From Luteirhabdus pelagi (GTDB lineage: Bacteria; Bacteroidota; Bacteroidia; Flavobacteriales; Flavobacteriaceae): a stretch of DNA of 64,000 nucleotides. The stretch is taken from positions 496,001 to 560,000 of the forward strand of contig NZ_JAECMS010000001.1 of the NCBI RefSeq assembly GCF_016827595.1, written 5' to 3'. The notes beneath the pieces were generated by a model. It searched no databases. It saw only the letters and a program-made list of their open reading frames with translations, and had not been told where the DNA came from. Each line of letters opens with the position of its first letter. The stretch's first letter is position 1. Shown here piece after piece: positions 8,719-17,775 of this stretch. The position numbers and the translations under genes were made by a program.

Positions 8719-9372
8719 ATGAAAAAAGTGATTTTTGGATTATTCCTTTCATTCGTGATTCCGTTCAGTGCCATGAGCCAAGACAACGAGGCAGCTGCTT
8801 CCAACGAATTTTCTCCTTGGCAATTTCGATTGCGTGGTGTAGTTGTTACGCCAGACGAAAGTGCAACGATTGATGTTATTGGTGGCGACGCCGAAATTTC
8901 TACCACTGTCATCCCTGAATTGGACATTACCTATTTCTTCACCGAAAACATCGCTGCCGAATTAATTTTAGGTACTACCAAGCATGATGTAACAGCCATT
9001 GATACCGCTGTAGGCGATATTGATTTAGGCTCCATTTGGTTGCTGCCACCTACTTTAACCGCTCAATATCACTTTACTGGCGGCAATTTGAAGCCTTATG
9101 TTGGGGCTGGTATAAACTATACTATTTTTTGGGGTGCCGATGAGGGACCTGTAGCAGACGAGGTAAGTTATGATAACAACATAGGTTTTGCTCTTCAAGG
9201 AGGATTGGACTACAGCTTCAACGACCATTGGTTTATCAATGCTGATGTGAAAAAACTATTTCTCAGCACCGATGCTACTGTAGATGCTACGACAGCTCTA
9301 GGAGCAACCGTTGGGGCCGAAGTAGACATCAATCCGTGGCTTATCGGTTTAGGGGTTGGCTATCGCTTATAA
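8719..9372 (+). CDS. ompW: OmpW family outer-membrane beta-barrel protein
   Basis: A 217-residue protein with a cleavable signal peptide (MKKVIFGLFLSFVIPFSAMS, cleaved before QDNEAAA). The body follows the eight-stranded OmpW pattern: WQFRLRGVVVTPDESA, YFFTENIAAELILGTT, LLPPTLTAQYHF, LKPYVGAGINYTIFW, and a final aromatic-free strand GLGVGYRL. OmpW barrels pass small hydrophobic compounds through the outer membrane. The reading frame extends upstream to 8641, but the signal peptide fixes the ATG at 8719. Confidence 0.88.
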   Translation: MKKVIFGLFLSFVIPFSAMSQDNEAAASNEFSPWQFRLRGVVVTPDESATIDVIGGDAEISTTVIPELDITYFFTENIAAELILGTTKHDVTAIDTAVGDIDLGSIWLLPPTLTAQYHFTGGNLKPYVGAGINYTIFWGADEGPVADEVSYDNNIGFALQGGLDYSFNDHWFINADVKKLFLSTDATVDATTALGATVGAEVDINPWLIGLGVGYRL

Positions 9373-9396
9373 TATATCGATAGTTTGAAATCTCGT

Positions 9397-9425
9397 GAGC
9401 TCGTGGTTGCAACAACTACGGGCTC
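9397..9425. terminator. Hairpin between convergent ompW-like and permease genes
   Basis: Arms 9397-9409 and 9413-9425 pair over 13 positions (with two G-U wobbles) around a 3-nt loop, and a T-rich stretch follows on the plus strand. It lies in the 61-bp gap between two converging genes, so it probably ends transcripts from one or both sides. Confidence 0.5.
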
Positions 9426-9433
9426 GTTTCATT

Positions 9434-10669
9434 TTACTCGAATCGCATCGCCTTTACAGGAGAAATACGCGAAATGATATAGGAAGGAATCAGCAACATC
9501 AACAAGCAGAGCAGAAAGGTTCCGACATTAAGAAAAATAATATAGCTGATATCAAGATACACTGGTGCCTCCGATACATAATAAGTGTCTGGATTCAACG
9601 GAAATAGTTTGAAATATTTCTGCGCGAACAGCAATCCCAATCCGATTACATTTCCCCAAAACAGTCCAACCCCGATCAAATACATCGCATTGTACAAAAA
9701 CACTTTCCGGACACTCCAATCGGAAGTACCCAATGCTTTTAGAATTCCGATCATCTGCGTGCGTTCCAAGATTAAGACTAATAAGGCCGTTATCATGTTG
9801 ATGCCCGCCACCAAAATCATAATCCCTATAATAAGTGCGATGTTGAAATCGAATAGGTCCAACCACTCAAAGATGCTTCCATACTTTTCACGAATAGTCT
9901 GCGAATCTAAAGTACTTGCCGTTTGATCGTATACGGCATTGCCGATAGCTTGGATATTATCAAAGTCGTTGACGAATACTTCAAAAGCGCCAATCTGATC
10001 GTCTTCCCAATTGTTTAAGCGTTGGATATGACGAATATCGGCTATCAAAAATTGTTCGTCGAACTGTTGAAAGCCACTATTGTAAATGCCTACCACGTCG
10101 AACCCTCGACTTCTGGCACGCTCGTTATTTCCATCTTGCATAAAATACGTGACCACCTTATCGTCTAACTTCAATTGTAGCCGGTTGGCCAAATATTCCG
10201 ATATCAGGATTTCACTGTTTAGGTTATCGCTATAATTGGGTAAACGACCTTCCGTTAGGAACTCATCAAAATACTGCCAATCGAAATCGTCTCCAACCCC
10301 TTTCACCACAATTCCTTCAAAGTCGGTTTCAGTACGGATAACCCCACTTTTCAAGGCGGTAACCTGTACATGAGAAACCCCTTCAACAGCATCAAAATTT
10401 GGATAAAAGTCCTGGTTTTTGGAAATCGGCTGCTGCGAATCGTTGGAATAATTGGTGTCGAAATTAGAGATAATGATATCGCCATTAAAGGCCGAAACCT
10501 TCTCGTGAATCTTTTGTTGCAATCCGACGCCCGTCGCTATGCTAACCAACATCATGATGATGCCCAAAGCGATTGCAGTGATGGCAATTTTAATAATCGG
10601 AGCCGAAACACTACTTTTATAATCCTTGGACGCAATGATGCGTTTTGCTATGAAAAATTCCAGATTCAC
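9434..10669 (-). CDS. LolC/LolE-type ABC transporter permease, GTG start
   Basis: A 411-residue inner-membrane permease of the FtsX/LolE/MacB superfamily. It has one N-terminal membrane helix (IKIAITAIALGIIMMLVSIA), a large periplasmic MacB_PCD-like domain (about residues 60-260), and three C-terminal helices (IALIIGIMILVAGINMITAL, MYLIGVGLFWGNVIGLGLLF, YIIFLNVGTFLLCLLMLLIP). The N-terminus NLEFFIAKRII is typical of flavobacterial LolE-like proteins. Its codon for Met is GTG at 10669, only 4 bp from the divergent NamZ ATG. The likely role is extracting lipoproteins from the inner membrane with a LolD ATPase encoded elsewhere. Confidence 0.85.
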   Translation of the reverse strand: MNLEFFIAKRIIASKDYKSSVSAPIIKIAITAIALGIIMMLVSIATGVGLQQKIHEKVSAFNGDIIISNFDTNYSNDSQQPISKNQDFYPNFDAVEGVSHVQVTALKSGVIRTETDFEGIVVKGVGDDFDWQYFDEFLTEGRLPNYSDNLNSEILISEYLANRLQLKLDDKVVTYFMQDGNNERARSRGFDVVGIYNSGFQQFDEQFLIADIRHIQRLNNWEDDQIGAFEVFVNDFDNIQAIGNAVYDQTASTLDSQTIREKYGSIFEWLDLFDFNIALIIGIMILVAGINMITALLVLILERTQMIGILKALGTSDWSVRKVFLYNAMYLIGVGLFWGNVIGLGLLFAQKYFKLFPLNPDTYYVSEAPVYLDISYIIFLNVGTFLLCLLMLLIPSYIISRISPVKAMRFE

Positions 10670-10673
10670 CTAT

Positions 10674-11918
10674 ATGACAACTTTGCTCAAAAATACACTT
10701 TTCGCATTGCTATTACTGACATTTTCCTGTGGAAATCATCCTTCACAAGAAAGTGAAAAGCCTATGGCCGATATTTCCAAAGATTCTATTGCCTCCGTCG
10801 AAAATGTCGACCAGCAGCAACCCATCCGAACTGGGGCCGATCAAGAATCAAAATACCTTCCGCTTTTAAAGAACAAGAAAATTGGTGTGGTAGGCAATCA
10901 AACCTCTATTGTTGAAGTAGAGGGAGAACAGCTTCATTTGGTGGATCGGTTGGTTTCAAAGGGAATCGATATCAAAAGTGTCTTTGCTCCGGAACACGGC
11001 TTTCGCGGTACCGCCGATGCTGGTGAAGTGGTGAAGGATGGCATAGATACCAAAACCGGAGTGCCGATTGTTTCCCTTTATGGAAACAACAAAAAACCTT
11101 CCGCAGAGCAGTTGAGCGGTATCGATATGATGGTGTTTGATATTCAGGATGTGGGGGCGCGATTCTATACCTATATTTCAACACTTCACTACGTGATGGA
11201 AGCCTGTGCTGAAAACAACATTCCGTTGTTGGTATTGGATCGTCCGAACCCTAATGGCCATTATATTGACGGTCCAATCTTGGAAATGAAACATAAAAGT
11301 TTTGTCGGCATGCATCCAGTACCTGTAGTTCATGGCATGACTATAGGTGAATATGCCAACATGATTAACGGAGAAGGGTGGTTGAATAAAAATGTTAAAT
11401 GTAACCTTACCGTCATTCCCGTTGAAAATTACGACAAGGAAATGCAATATAGCTTACCGGTGAAGCCTTCCCCCAACTTACCCAATGATACGGCAATCAA
11501 CTTATATCCAAGTCTGTGTTTCTTTGAGGGTACCATCGTAAGTGCAGGTCGGGGTACCGATATGCAGTTTCAGGTTTTTGGAGCTCCTTCCCTTCCGAAG
11601 GAATACTTTCCCTTCACCTTCACCCCACAACCGAATGAAGGTGCCAAATACCCAAAGTTTAAAGGCGAAAATTGTAACGGATTGGATTTGCGTGAAACTA
11701 GGAGATTAGACAAATTGAATTTGGAATGGTTGATTGAAGCCTATGTCGGCTATGGCAAGAAGTCTAGTTTTTTCAACGATTTCTTTGTGAAATTGGCAGG
11801 AACTGAAAAATTGCAACAGCAAATTGAAGAAGGCTATACCTATCCCGAAATTCGTAAGGAATGGTTGCGCGATTTGGAAGTGTATGATAAGATGCGACAG
11901 CCGTATCTGCTTTATTGA
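10674..11918 (+). CDS. namZ: NamZ-type exo-beta-N-acetylmuramidase (DUF1343, GH171), lipoprotein
   Basis: A 414-residue lipoprotein (MTTLLKNTLFALLLLTFSCG, lipid Cys at residue 19). The DUF1343/YbbC hallmarks are complete: VFAPEHGFRG near residue 105, then SLYGNN, DMMVFDIQDVGARFYTYIST, and LDRPNPNGHYIDGP. Characterised members (B. subtilis and Tannerella NamZ) release N-acetylmuramic acid from the non-reducing end of cell-wall glycan, so this is probably a peptidoglycan-recycling enzyme at the envelope. The start is set by the signal peptide; the upstream extension to 10626 would run into the divergent permease gene. Confidence 0.88.
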   Translation: MTTLLKNTLFALLLLTFSCGNHPSQESEKPMADISKDSIASVENVDQQQPIRTGADQESKYLPLLKNKKIGVVGNQTSIVEVEGEQLHLVDRLVSKGIDIKSVFAPEHGFRGTADAGEVVKDGIDTKTGVPIVSLYGNNKKPSAEQLSGIDMMVFDIQDVGARFYTYISTLHYVMEACAENNIPLLVLDRPNPNGHYIDGPILEMKHKSFVGMHPVPVVHGMTIGEYANMINGEGWLNKNVKCNLTVIPVENYDKEMQYSLPVKPSPNLPNDTAINLYPSLCFFEGTIVSAGRGTDMQFQVFGAPSLPKEYFPFTFTPQPNEGAKYPKFKGENCNGLDLRETRRLDKLNLEWLIEAYVGYGKKSSFFNDFFVKLAGTEKLQQQIEEGYTYPEIRKEWLRDLEVYDKMRQPYLLY

Positions 11919-11929
11919 TTGGCCTTTTA

Positions 11930-11960
11930 GACCCGCAGGGTGCTTTAGACCCTGCGGGTC
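11930..11960. terminator. Perfect 12-bp inverted repeat between convergent genes
   Basis: GACCCGCAGGGT (11930-11941) and ACCCTGCGGGTC (11949-11960) are exact complements around a 7-nt loop. TTTAGACCC occurs on both sides of the loop, so the element also looks like an imperfect direct repeat. It is far more GC-rich than the surroundings. It could be a bidirectional terminator or a dispersed REP-like palindrome. Confidence 0.6.
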
Positions 11961-11971
11961 GACGATAGATA

Positions 11972-12463
11972 TTATTTAAGTCGTTTTTTCATTTCCTCCA
12001 CGATATTGAAAGCGGCTGGACAGATGGCAACATTCTTCATAGTGAGGTTTGAAATCTGTTGAAATTTCTTTCGGTCGGTATGCGGAAACTCCCGACATGC
12101 TTTGGGTCTTACGGGATAAATACTACAATAATTATCAGGTCCTAGAAAGGTACAAGGAACTTCCTTCAGTACATAATCGTTTTCTTCATCGATGCGAAGG
12201 TAGGTGTCGATAAATTGACTGGGCTTCATTCTGAAGTGCTTCGCGATACGCTCAATATCTTTTTGGGTGAAGAGTGGTCCCGTAGTTTTACAACAATTGG
12301 CGCATTCCAAACAATCGGTTCGTGAGAATTCGTCGGCATGCAATTCCTGCATTAGAGAATCGAGGTGCTTCGGAGGCTTTTTCTTCAGTTTTTTGAAGAA
12401 TTGCTTGTTCTCCTTTGCCACATCGGCGGCACGTTGGGGTAACTGACGAATTATTTCGTCCAT
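11972..12463 (-). CDS. YkgJ family cysteine-cluster protein
   Basis: A 163-residue protein with the zinc/iron-chelating CxxCxxCC domain: TDCLECANCCKTTGP near residue 50, and further conserved Cys in VPCTFLGPDNYCSIYPVRPK and KACREFPH. Members probably bind a metal or an Fe-S cluster; function is unknown. The ATG at 12463 (MDEIIRQLPQRAADVAKEN) is chosen because a longer frame to 12595 would overlap the DUF2059 gene and adds unrelated residues. The gene follows DUF2059 by 43 bp on the same strand. Confidence 0.85.
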   Translation of the reverse strand: MDEIIRQLPQRAADVAKENKQFFKKLKKKPPKHLDSLMQELHADEFSRTDCLECANCCKTTGPLFTQKDIERIAKHFRMKPSQFIDTYLRIDEENDYVLKEVPCTFLGPDNYCSIYPVRPKACREFPHTDRKKFQQISNLTMKNVAICPAAFNIVEEMKKRLK

Positions 12464-12506
12464 AGAAATGAATTGAAGATTTCTACAAAGGTAATGGAAC
12501 AGGTTT

Positions 12507-13043
12507 TTATTGCTTCGGAGTGTAACCTTTTTCAATAAGAGCGTCCATCGTATCGCGGTAAAGGTCACTACTCCATTTCTCAGAAATAGCAGCAATATCG
12601 GTAGAAAGTGCTGTATGTGTCGACGATATCTTTTGGGCGACAGGTGTTTGGAAAAAATCTGAAATGGCTTCCTGTTGTGCTGTCGACAACTTATTTGGGT
12701 CCTTTACCAATTGTTGGCCGGCATCGGTTTGGTAAAACAATAACATCGATTGGATTTCTTCCTCTGTAAAATGCTTCTCATAAACGGGAATAAGCAATTG
12801 TAACATAGCGAGAACCTGCGCTTCCTTTTCAACTTTCAACTCGCTCCAGACATTTTCTGCAATAGTATCCTCAAATTGCGAAGGCAGCATAAGCAACAGA
12901 TTGTCATATGCTTCATTATACTGACGTTGTGTGCCATTAACTTCAAAATAATCTATAAGCAGTTGTTGCGAAATCGTTTCTTGGGCATTCCCGGAATACC
13001 AAATCATCATAAAAAGCGTTAAAAACAAAACCTTTGTTTTCAT
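12507..13043 (-). CDS. DUF2059 secreted protein
   Basis: A 178-residue protein with a signal peptide (MKTKVLFLTLFMMIWYSGNA, cut before QETISQ) and a helical DUF2059 domain. The segment LIPVYEKHFTEEEIQSMLLF followed by YQTDAGQQLVK is the family core. It is probably periplasmic; no reaction is known. It is likely co-transcribed with the YkgJ gene that follows. Confidence 0.82.
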   Translation of the reverse strand: MKTKVLFLTLFMMIWYSGNAQETISQQLLIDYFEVNGTQRQYNEAYDNLLLMLPSQFEDTIAENVWSELKVEKEAQVLAMLQLLIPVYEKHFTEEEIQSMLLFYQTDAGQQLVKDPNKLSTAQQEAISDFFQTPVAQKISSTHTALSTDIAAISEKWSSDLYRDTMDALIEKGYTPKQ

Positions 13044-13090
13044 ACTACAACTGTAACGGTTATGTTTGTTAAAAATACAAAAAATTGAAC

Positions 13091-13876
13091 ATGAACTCCT
13101 TTGCCCCTAAAATTCTACTTCTATTTAGTTTACTTTTCGTTCTAGTTTCATGTAAAAAAGATGATGATGGTGCTTCCAACGATCCAACTGCTGAGAACAA
13201 AAAAGCGTTGGGGCGTTCTGCGGAAGATTTATTGAACGAAGCTCCTTATTCTAACCTAATCATTGAAATTGCCCATACACCAGCAACACGTCCTACCGAG
13301 CAGACATTGTCTTCACTAGAGCAGTTTTTAGAAGCTCGGTTAAACAAGCCTGGCGGGGTCAGTATTGTAGAAACCAATATTGGGTTTCCAACCGGGAGTC
13401 CGTATACCACTGACGAGATTCGTGATATAGAGGATGCTAATAGAACGCAGTTCACGGAGGATGGGACAATAGCGGTTTTTGTACTGTTTATTGATGGCCA
13501 GTCTAATAACGACACCGATACGTCGGTAACACTCGGAACCGCGTATAGAAATACCTCGATAGTAATTTATCAGCAAACATTACAAACGCTAATAGCCAAT
13601 AATCCAGCAAGTTCGTTGGAAGTTTTAGAAAGCACCACCGTTCAGCATGAATTTGGACATCTGCTAGGATTAGTTAATATCTTGGAAGATGATATCCATG
13701 ATAATCATGAGGATCCTTCAAATGGACGTCACTGTGTGGTTGAAAATTGTTTAATGTATTTTGAAGCAAATAACATACAGCGAAGCGTCCTACAACGGTT
13801 TCTTCAAAGCAGAAGCAATGTGCCCCAGCTTGATCCTTTGTGTATCGAAGACCTTCAGGCGAAAGGTGGATTATAA
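13091..13876 (+). CDS. Archaemetzincin-like zinc metalloprotease lipoprotein
   Basis: A 261-residue lipoprotein (FSLLFVLVSCKKDDDG, lipid Cys near residue 21). Zinc-site residues are visible: HEFGHLLGL (H186, E187, H190, G193), then after about 20 residues HCVVENCLMYF (H214, C215, C220, M222). This matches the archaemetzincin order HExxHxxG...HC-x4-C-x-M, but with an acidic insertion between the helix and the third His. The terminal CxxC of that family is reduced to one Cys. Flavobacterial relatives are called membrane metalloproteases. The start is ATG 13091; a TTG at 13085 is in frame. The gene is convergent with the amidohydrolase gene, one base apart. Confidence 0.8.
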   Translation: MNSFAPKILLLFSLLFVLVSCKKDDDGASNDPTAENKKALGRSAEDLLNEAPYSNLIIEIAHTPATRPTEQTLSSLEQFLEARLNKPGGVSIVETNIGFPTGSPYTTDEIRDIEDANRTQFTEDGTIAVFVLFIDGQSNNDTDTSVTLGTAYRNTSIVIYQQTLQTLIANNPASSLEVLESTTVQHEFGHLLGLVNILEDDIHDNHEDPSNGRHCVVENCLMYFEANNIQRSVLQRFLQSRSNVPQLDPLCIEDLQAKGGL

Positions 13877-13877
13877 T

Positions 13878-15548
13878 CTAATGACGCGTTTCAGTTTCTG
13901 TTGAAGTGACAGCTTCCACGTGAGCACCGTAAACCTTTTCACCGTTTATAAAAGTTGCTACCACTTTGATTTTCGGAATACTGTCCTCTGGAACTTCCAT
14001 GATATTACGATCTAGTACTGTGAAGTCGGCAAACTTTCCTTTCTCCAAACTCCCTTTCTCCGAATCTTCGAAATTCGAATAGGCGGCCCATTGCGTCATA
14101 CCGCGAAGCGCATCTTTTCTGCTAAGAGCATCTTTCTTTTGAAAGCCACCTTCAGGATAGTGCTGTAGGTCTTTACGAGCCACTGCAGCATAGAATGTAT
14201 ACATGGGGTTCACTTCTTCCACCGGAAAATCGGTTCCCAACACAACTATTCCAGCATTGTCCAGTAAGGTTTGGTATGCATAGGCTCCTTTAATCCGATC
14301 TTCCCCTACCCTATCCTCGGCCCAGTACATATCGCTGGTAGCGTGGGTAGGTTGTACGGAAGGAATAATATTTTTAGAAAAGTGATCGAAGTCGCCGTTG
14401 CTTACAATCTGTGCGTGTTCAATTTTCCAACGAGCACCTTCTTCTCCTTTTAATGCTTTTTCATAAGCGCGAATTACAGCAATATTAGCAGAATCTCCAA
14501 TAGCATGCGTGTTCATCTGGAAACCTGCTGTGGCGATGCGCCTAGCGAGCATTTCCAAGCTGTCTGCCTCTGTTACCATAGCACCGAAATGCCCCTCTTT
14601 ATCGCTATAGGGTTGGCGCATCGCCGCACCACGTGACCCTAACGCACCATCGGCATACACTTTCACGGAACGGACATTCAGTCGATCGGTTTTAAAAGGC
14701 CCTTCACTTAAGTAATAGTCTAAATTATCTTTCGAGTTACTGACCATAGCATAGATGCGCATTTTCAGATCGCCCGATTGCTGTAAACTGTCAATCAATT
14801 CGATTACGTCTCGATTTAACCCTGCATCGTTGATGGTAGTAAGGCCGTTTTTCAGACAGATTTCCTGAGCATCCATCAAAGCCTGAATGTTGAACTCACG
14901 CGTTGGCTTTGGGAAGGAATCTTCCACCAAAAGCATTGGGTTATCGATAAGGATTCCGGTTAGTTCGCCGTCGAATTTTTCTATTTCACCACCCTCCGAT
15001 TTCGTTTCATTTGTAATACCGGCAATTTCCAAGGCTTTATTATTCGCAACCATTGCATGCCCATCGATCCGTGTTAACGCTACAGGCGTATCAGGAAATA
15101 AGGAATCTAATTCTTTTTTCGTTGGAAATTCCTTCATCTCCCAATCGTTCTGGTCCCAACCGCGACCAATAATATAGTCCATCTGTTTCTCCTGCTGAAA
15201 CGCTTGTACTCTTTCCAGAACTTCGTCATAGCTTTGTGTTCCGACAAGGTTTATTTGCTGAAGCACGGTTCCCAAGCCATAGAAATGCGCATGACCATCA
15301 TACAAACCGGGTACAATCGTTTGTCCTTTGGCATCATAGGTTTCTGCTATGGAATATTTCAGCTCTAGTTCGGGTTTTAAACCGAGTTCCAATATCTTAC
15401 CATCCTTCACTACAAAGGCTGAAGCTTCAGAAAAAGAATCATCTACGGTATAAATCGTTGCATTTTTCACCAATAAATCGGCAGGTACTTTTTCGGGAGC
15501 ACAGCTAAGCATTAAAATCAGTGCACCAAAGAAGAAAATATTTTTCAT
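13878..15548 (-). CDS. Amidohydrolase (YtcJ/AepA-like), lipoprotein
   Basis: A 556-residue metal-dependent hydrolase with lipoprotein signal MKNIFFFGALILMLSC (Cys 16). The amidohydrolase_3 pattern is present: metal-ligand pair GLYDGHAHFYG near residue 85, NTHAIGDSANIAVI, WKIEHAQIV, and GTDFPVEEVNPMYTFYAAVA. The conserved N-terminal strand DLLVKNATIYTVDD starts the composite domain and KFADFTVLDRNIMEVPE closes it. The substrate is unknown; relatives hydrolyse N-formyl or cyclic amides. The lipid anchor puts it in the envelope. The next gene on the strand is 41 bp upstream. Confidence 0.88.
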   Translation of the reverse strand: MKNIFFFGALILMLSCAPEKVPADLLVKNATIYTVDDSFSEASAFVVKDGKILELGLKPELELKYSIAETYDAKGQTIVPGLYDGHAHFYGLGTVLQQINLVGTQSYDEVLERVQAFQQEKQMDYIIGRGWDQNDWEMKEFPTKKELDSLFPDTPVALTRIDGHAMVANNKALEIAGITNETKSEGGEIEKFDGELTGILIDNPMLLVEDSFPKPTREFNIQALMDAQEICLKNGLTTINDAGLNRDVIELIDSLQQSGDLKMRIYAMVSNSKDNLDYYLSEGPFKTDRLNVRSVKVYADGALGSRGAAMRQPYSDKEGHFGAMVTEADSLEMLARRIATAGFQMNTHAIGDSANIAVIRAYEKALKGEEGARWKIEHAQIVSNGDFDHFSKNIIPSVQPTHATSDMYWAEDRVGEDRIKGAYAYQTLLDNAGIVVLGTDFPVEEVNPMYTFYAAVARKDLQHYPEGGFQKKDALSRKDALRGMTQWAAYSNFEDSEKGSLEKGKFADFTVLDRNIMEVPEDSIPKIKVVATFINGEKVYGAHVEAVTSTETETRH

Positions 15549-15589
15549 GGTCGGAAATTTTCAGCAAAAATAGGGAAAGCGTCTTTATT

Positions 15590-15934
15590 CTAGCCTTCTT
15601 CCGAAGCATTCTTCCAAAGGGAATAAATTCTAGCCACAGCGGACTCAAATTGAGGCAAACTAACATTTCGATTTTCGCGTATCACTTCCCTCCCATCAAA
15701 AAGCACCAATATAGTCGGCGCTGAAAACACCATATGCTTGGCGGCTATTTCAGGCGTTTCGGAAACCTTCACCTCGAGTGGTACCATATCCGGAAATTGA
15801 TTTTTAACCATATCAGAAACTTTTTGTCGAAGAATCTGACACACTCCGCAGGTATTGGAAGAAAAATAAAGCAGTATAGGTTGATGCGATTGAATGGATT
15901 GTTCAACCGATTCGTAATTCGTAATAACCTTCAT
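15590..15934 (-). CDS. Thioredoxin family protein
   Basis: A 114-residue thioredoxin-fold protein without a signal peptide. The active site is SSNTCGVCQILRQKV (CxxC is CGVC, not the usual CGPC), and the cis-Pro loop is FSAPTILVLFDG. The CGVC dipeptide would change redox potential relative to classical thioredoxin. The ATG at 15934 follows the TAA of the outer-membrane barrel gene by 2 nt, so it is the last gene of the TPR-barrel-thioredoxin operon. An in-frame TTG at 15943 is less likely. Confidence 0.85.
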   Translation of the reverse strand: MKVITNYESVEQSIQSHQPILLYFSSNTCGVCQILRQKVSDMVKNQFPDMVPLEVKVSETPEIAAKHMVFSAPTILVLFDGREVIRENRNVSLPQFESAVARIYSLWKNASEEG

Positions 15935-15936
15935 GA

Positions 15937-17745
15937 TTACCAATCGAATTTATAAGTAGCACCTAGCAAGCCTTGAATGCCTTGTACCGGAAAGTTATCC
16001 CATTTCTCATAATTATCATTGAGTAGGTTGCTTCCTTTAACGAAAATGTTCAATCGTTCGGTAATTCTATATCCTAGGTGAAGATTGGCATCCAAATAGG
16101 CATCCAGGGTTCGTTCTTCTGGTTGAATACTGGACTCCGGACTAATCGCAAAACGAATGCTTTCACGTTCTCCTACGAAAAACAAGGAGGCACCTCCATA
16201 TAGCTTTTCGGTAATTTCAAAATTCGAATACAAGGATGCTTTCAACATAGGTAAATTGTAGGCCTCGTCGAGTGACTCGGTGTCGTAGCTAAAAAATTCA
16301 CCCGTGATTCCCAGCGAGAAATTTTCATTAGGTTCCACCTTCAACTCTCCAAAAATGGACAAGGTATTCATGTCGTCGTATACAATTCCAAAAGAATTTC
16401 CATAGCGATAGCCTTCATCAAGATTTGTCCCAACGGCGGGAACCTGACTGTAGAAAAATGGGCTGTTTTCATCTTTTCCATAGCTTGCACGAAGATTATA
16501 GCCAACCGAATTGGTCAGTTTCCCTTTGATTCCCGCAAAACCTTCATATAAATTGCTTGTGGGCACAATCCCTTGGGTTGGTGATATAAACGGATTTGTT
16601 TCCTTGAATTGATAATAAGTATTCTGCTCCAAACCGCCTTCGGCACCACCGTAGGCAATTAACAGTTCATCGACCAGTCGATAGGAGGCCTGAATCTGTG
16701 GATAGATATAAAAGTCGGACGCGCTATTCTCTAGGTCCAAGCCGGCTACTAAAGTTGCTCCTATGGATAGTGAAAGATCTTCATCGGTATACTCCAATGC
16801 TGGCGTTACCCCAGCCAACAACGTATTATAAGCTATTCCCTGGTCCGAAAAATAGGATTTTTCAAAACTTCCCGTAAGATAATCAACATCGCCTTTCACC
16901 GATATAGCAAAATCGGTTAATGGAAATCGAAATTCTGGGCTAGCGGTGATATTAAATTCGGAACTGGAAAAGGCGTCGCCCGTGTACCGCAACTTGGCAG
17001 AAACCTTCTCAAAAAAGGAATCATCTACTAATATGCTACCTCCAAGATAGCCTCCGTAATACGACTGTTGTGGGTCTATTGTATTGATAAAATCAGGATC
17101 TGGAATAAAGGTTGGATCAACATTATAATAACCATACCAATTATAAATCTCATGTTCGATTCCCCCTTCTAGATGATAGGAGGTATAACGCTGACGGCTG
17201 GTATAATGACCGTCAAGTTGGGTGTCGTAGAATTTGTTTTCCAATAATACGCCATCGATGTCGCCTTGCGATGAATTATGTCGAAAATAAAATCCCGCAT
17301 TATCGGTTCTGCTAATCTCAAAATTGCTGTAGAGCTCAGCCAAAATACTGGTATAGCTTCCAAAACCTAAGGTTGCGTAGCTGTCATAAACAGTAACCGG
17401 TTTTGCCTTTTCTACCGTTTCGGCCTTTCCTTTTGCGGGCGTGAAGGTTGACGCTACCGGAACCGAAAAAATTTGATACTCCACTTCCTTTTTTTGCGTC
17501 ACTACCGAATCGTTGAGTACCGGTGTTTCCATTACCTTAAAAGCATCACTGATAGTTGGGGTATACGGTTTCACGATATTGACCACCTCGGTTCCAAGAT
17601 CGTTTTCTTCCTCTCCTTCTTCTTGGGCCATCAACGTTCCGGATCCAAGAAAAAGAAACGTTATGGTTACGAGTGAAAAATGAAAATAGCTACGATTCGT
17701 TAGCTTCTGATATAACTTATGCATTGAATTCATGAATTCGAACAT
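15937..17745 (-). CDS. TonB-dependent-receptor-like outer-membrane beta-barrel without plug
   Basis: A 602-residue outer-membrane protein. A signal peptide (FLFLGSGTLMAQ) follows an N-terminal extension; M1 (17745), M5 (17733) and M8 (17724) are all possible starts. The mature N-terminus is an acidic, Pro-rich linker with EVVNIVKPYTPTISDAFKVM, and the rest is alternating barrel strands ending YRITERLNIFVKGSNLLNDN and LLGATYKFDW, the typical C-terminus of TonB-dependent receptor barrels. There is no plug domain and no carboxypeptidase-like domain, so it is not a standard importer. It lies 30 bp downstream of the large TPR gene, which suggests a joint outer-membrane complex. Confidence 0.78.
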   Translation of the reverse strand: MFEFMNSMHKLYQKLTNRSYFHFSLVTITFLFLGSGTLMAQEEGEEENDLGTEVVNIVKPYTPTISDAFKVMETPVLNDSVVTQKKEVEYQIFSVPVASTFTPAKGKAETVEKAKPVTVYDSYATLGFGSYTSILAELYSNFEISRTDNAGFYFRHNSSQGDIDGVLLENKFYDTQLDGHYTSRQRYTSYHLEGGIEHEIYNWYGYYNVDPTFIPDPDFINTIDPQQSYYGGYLGGSILVDDSFFEKVSAKLRYTGDAFSSSEFNITASPEFRFPLTDFAISVKGDVDYLTGSFEKSYFSDQGIAYNTLLAGVTPALEYTDEDLSLSIGATLVAGLDLENSASDFYIYPQIQASYRLVDELLIAYGGAEGGLEQNTYYQFKETNPFISPTQGIVPTSNLYEGFAGIKGKLTNSVGYNLRASYGKDENSPFFYSQVPAVGTNLDEGYRYGNSFGIVYDDMNTLSIFGELKVEPNENFSLGITGEFFSYDTESLDEAYNLPMLKASLYSNFEITEKLYGGASLFFVGERESIRFAISPESSIQPEERTLDAYLDANLHLGYRITERLNIFVKGSNLLNDNYEKWDNFPVQGIQGLLGATYKFDW

Positions 17746-17775
17746 AGAATGAATTTGATTTTTTTGAGTGATGAA

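Noticed and set aside
12463-12595. Longer YkgJ protein of 207 residues
   Set aside because: The extra 44 residues overlap the DUF2059 gene in another frame and are not family-like; ATG 12463 is better.
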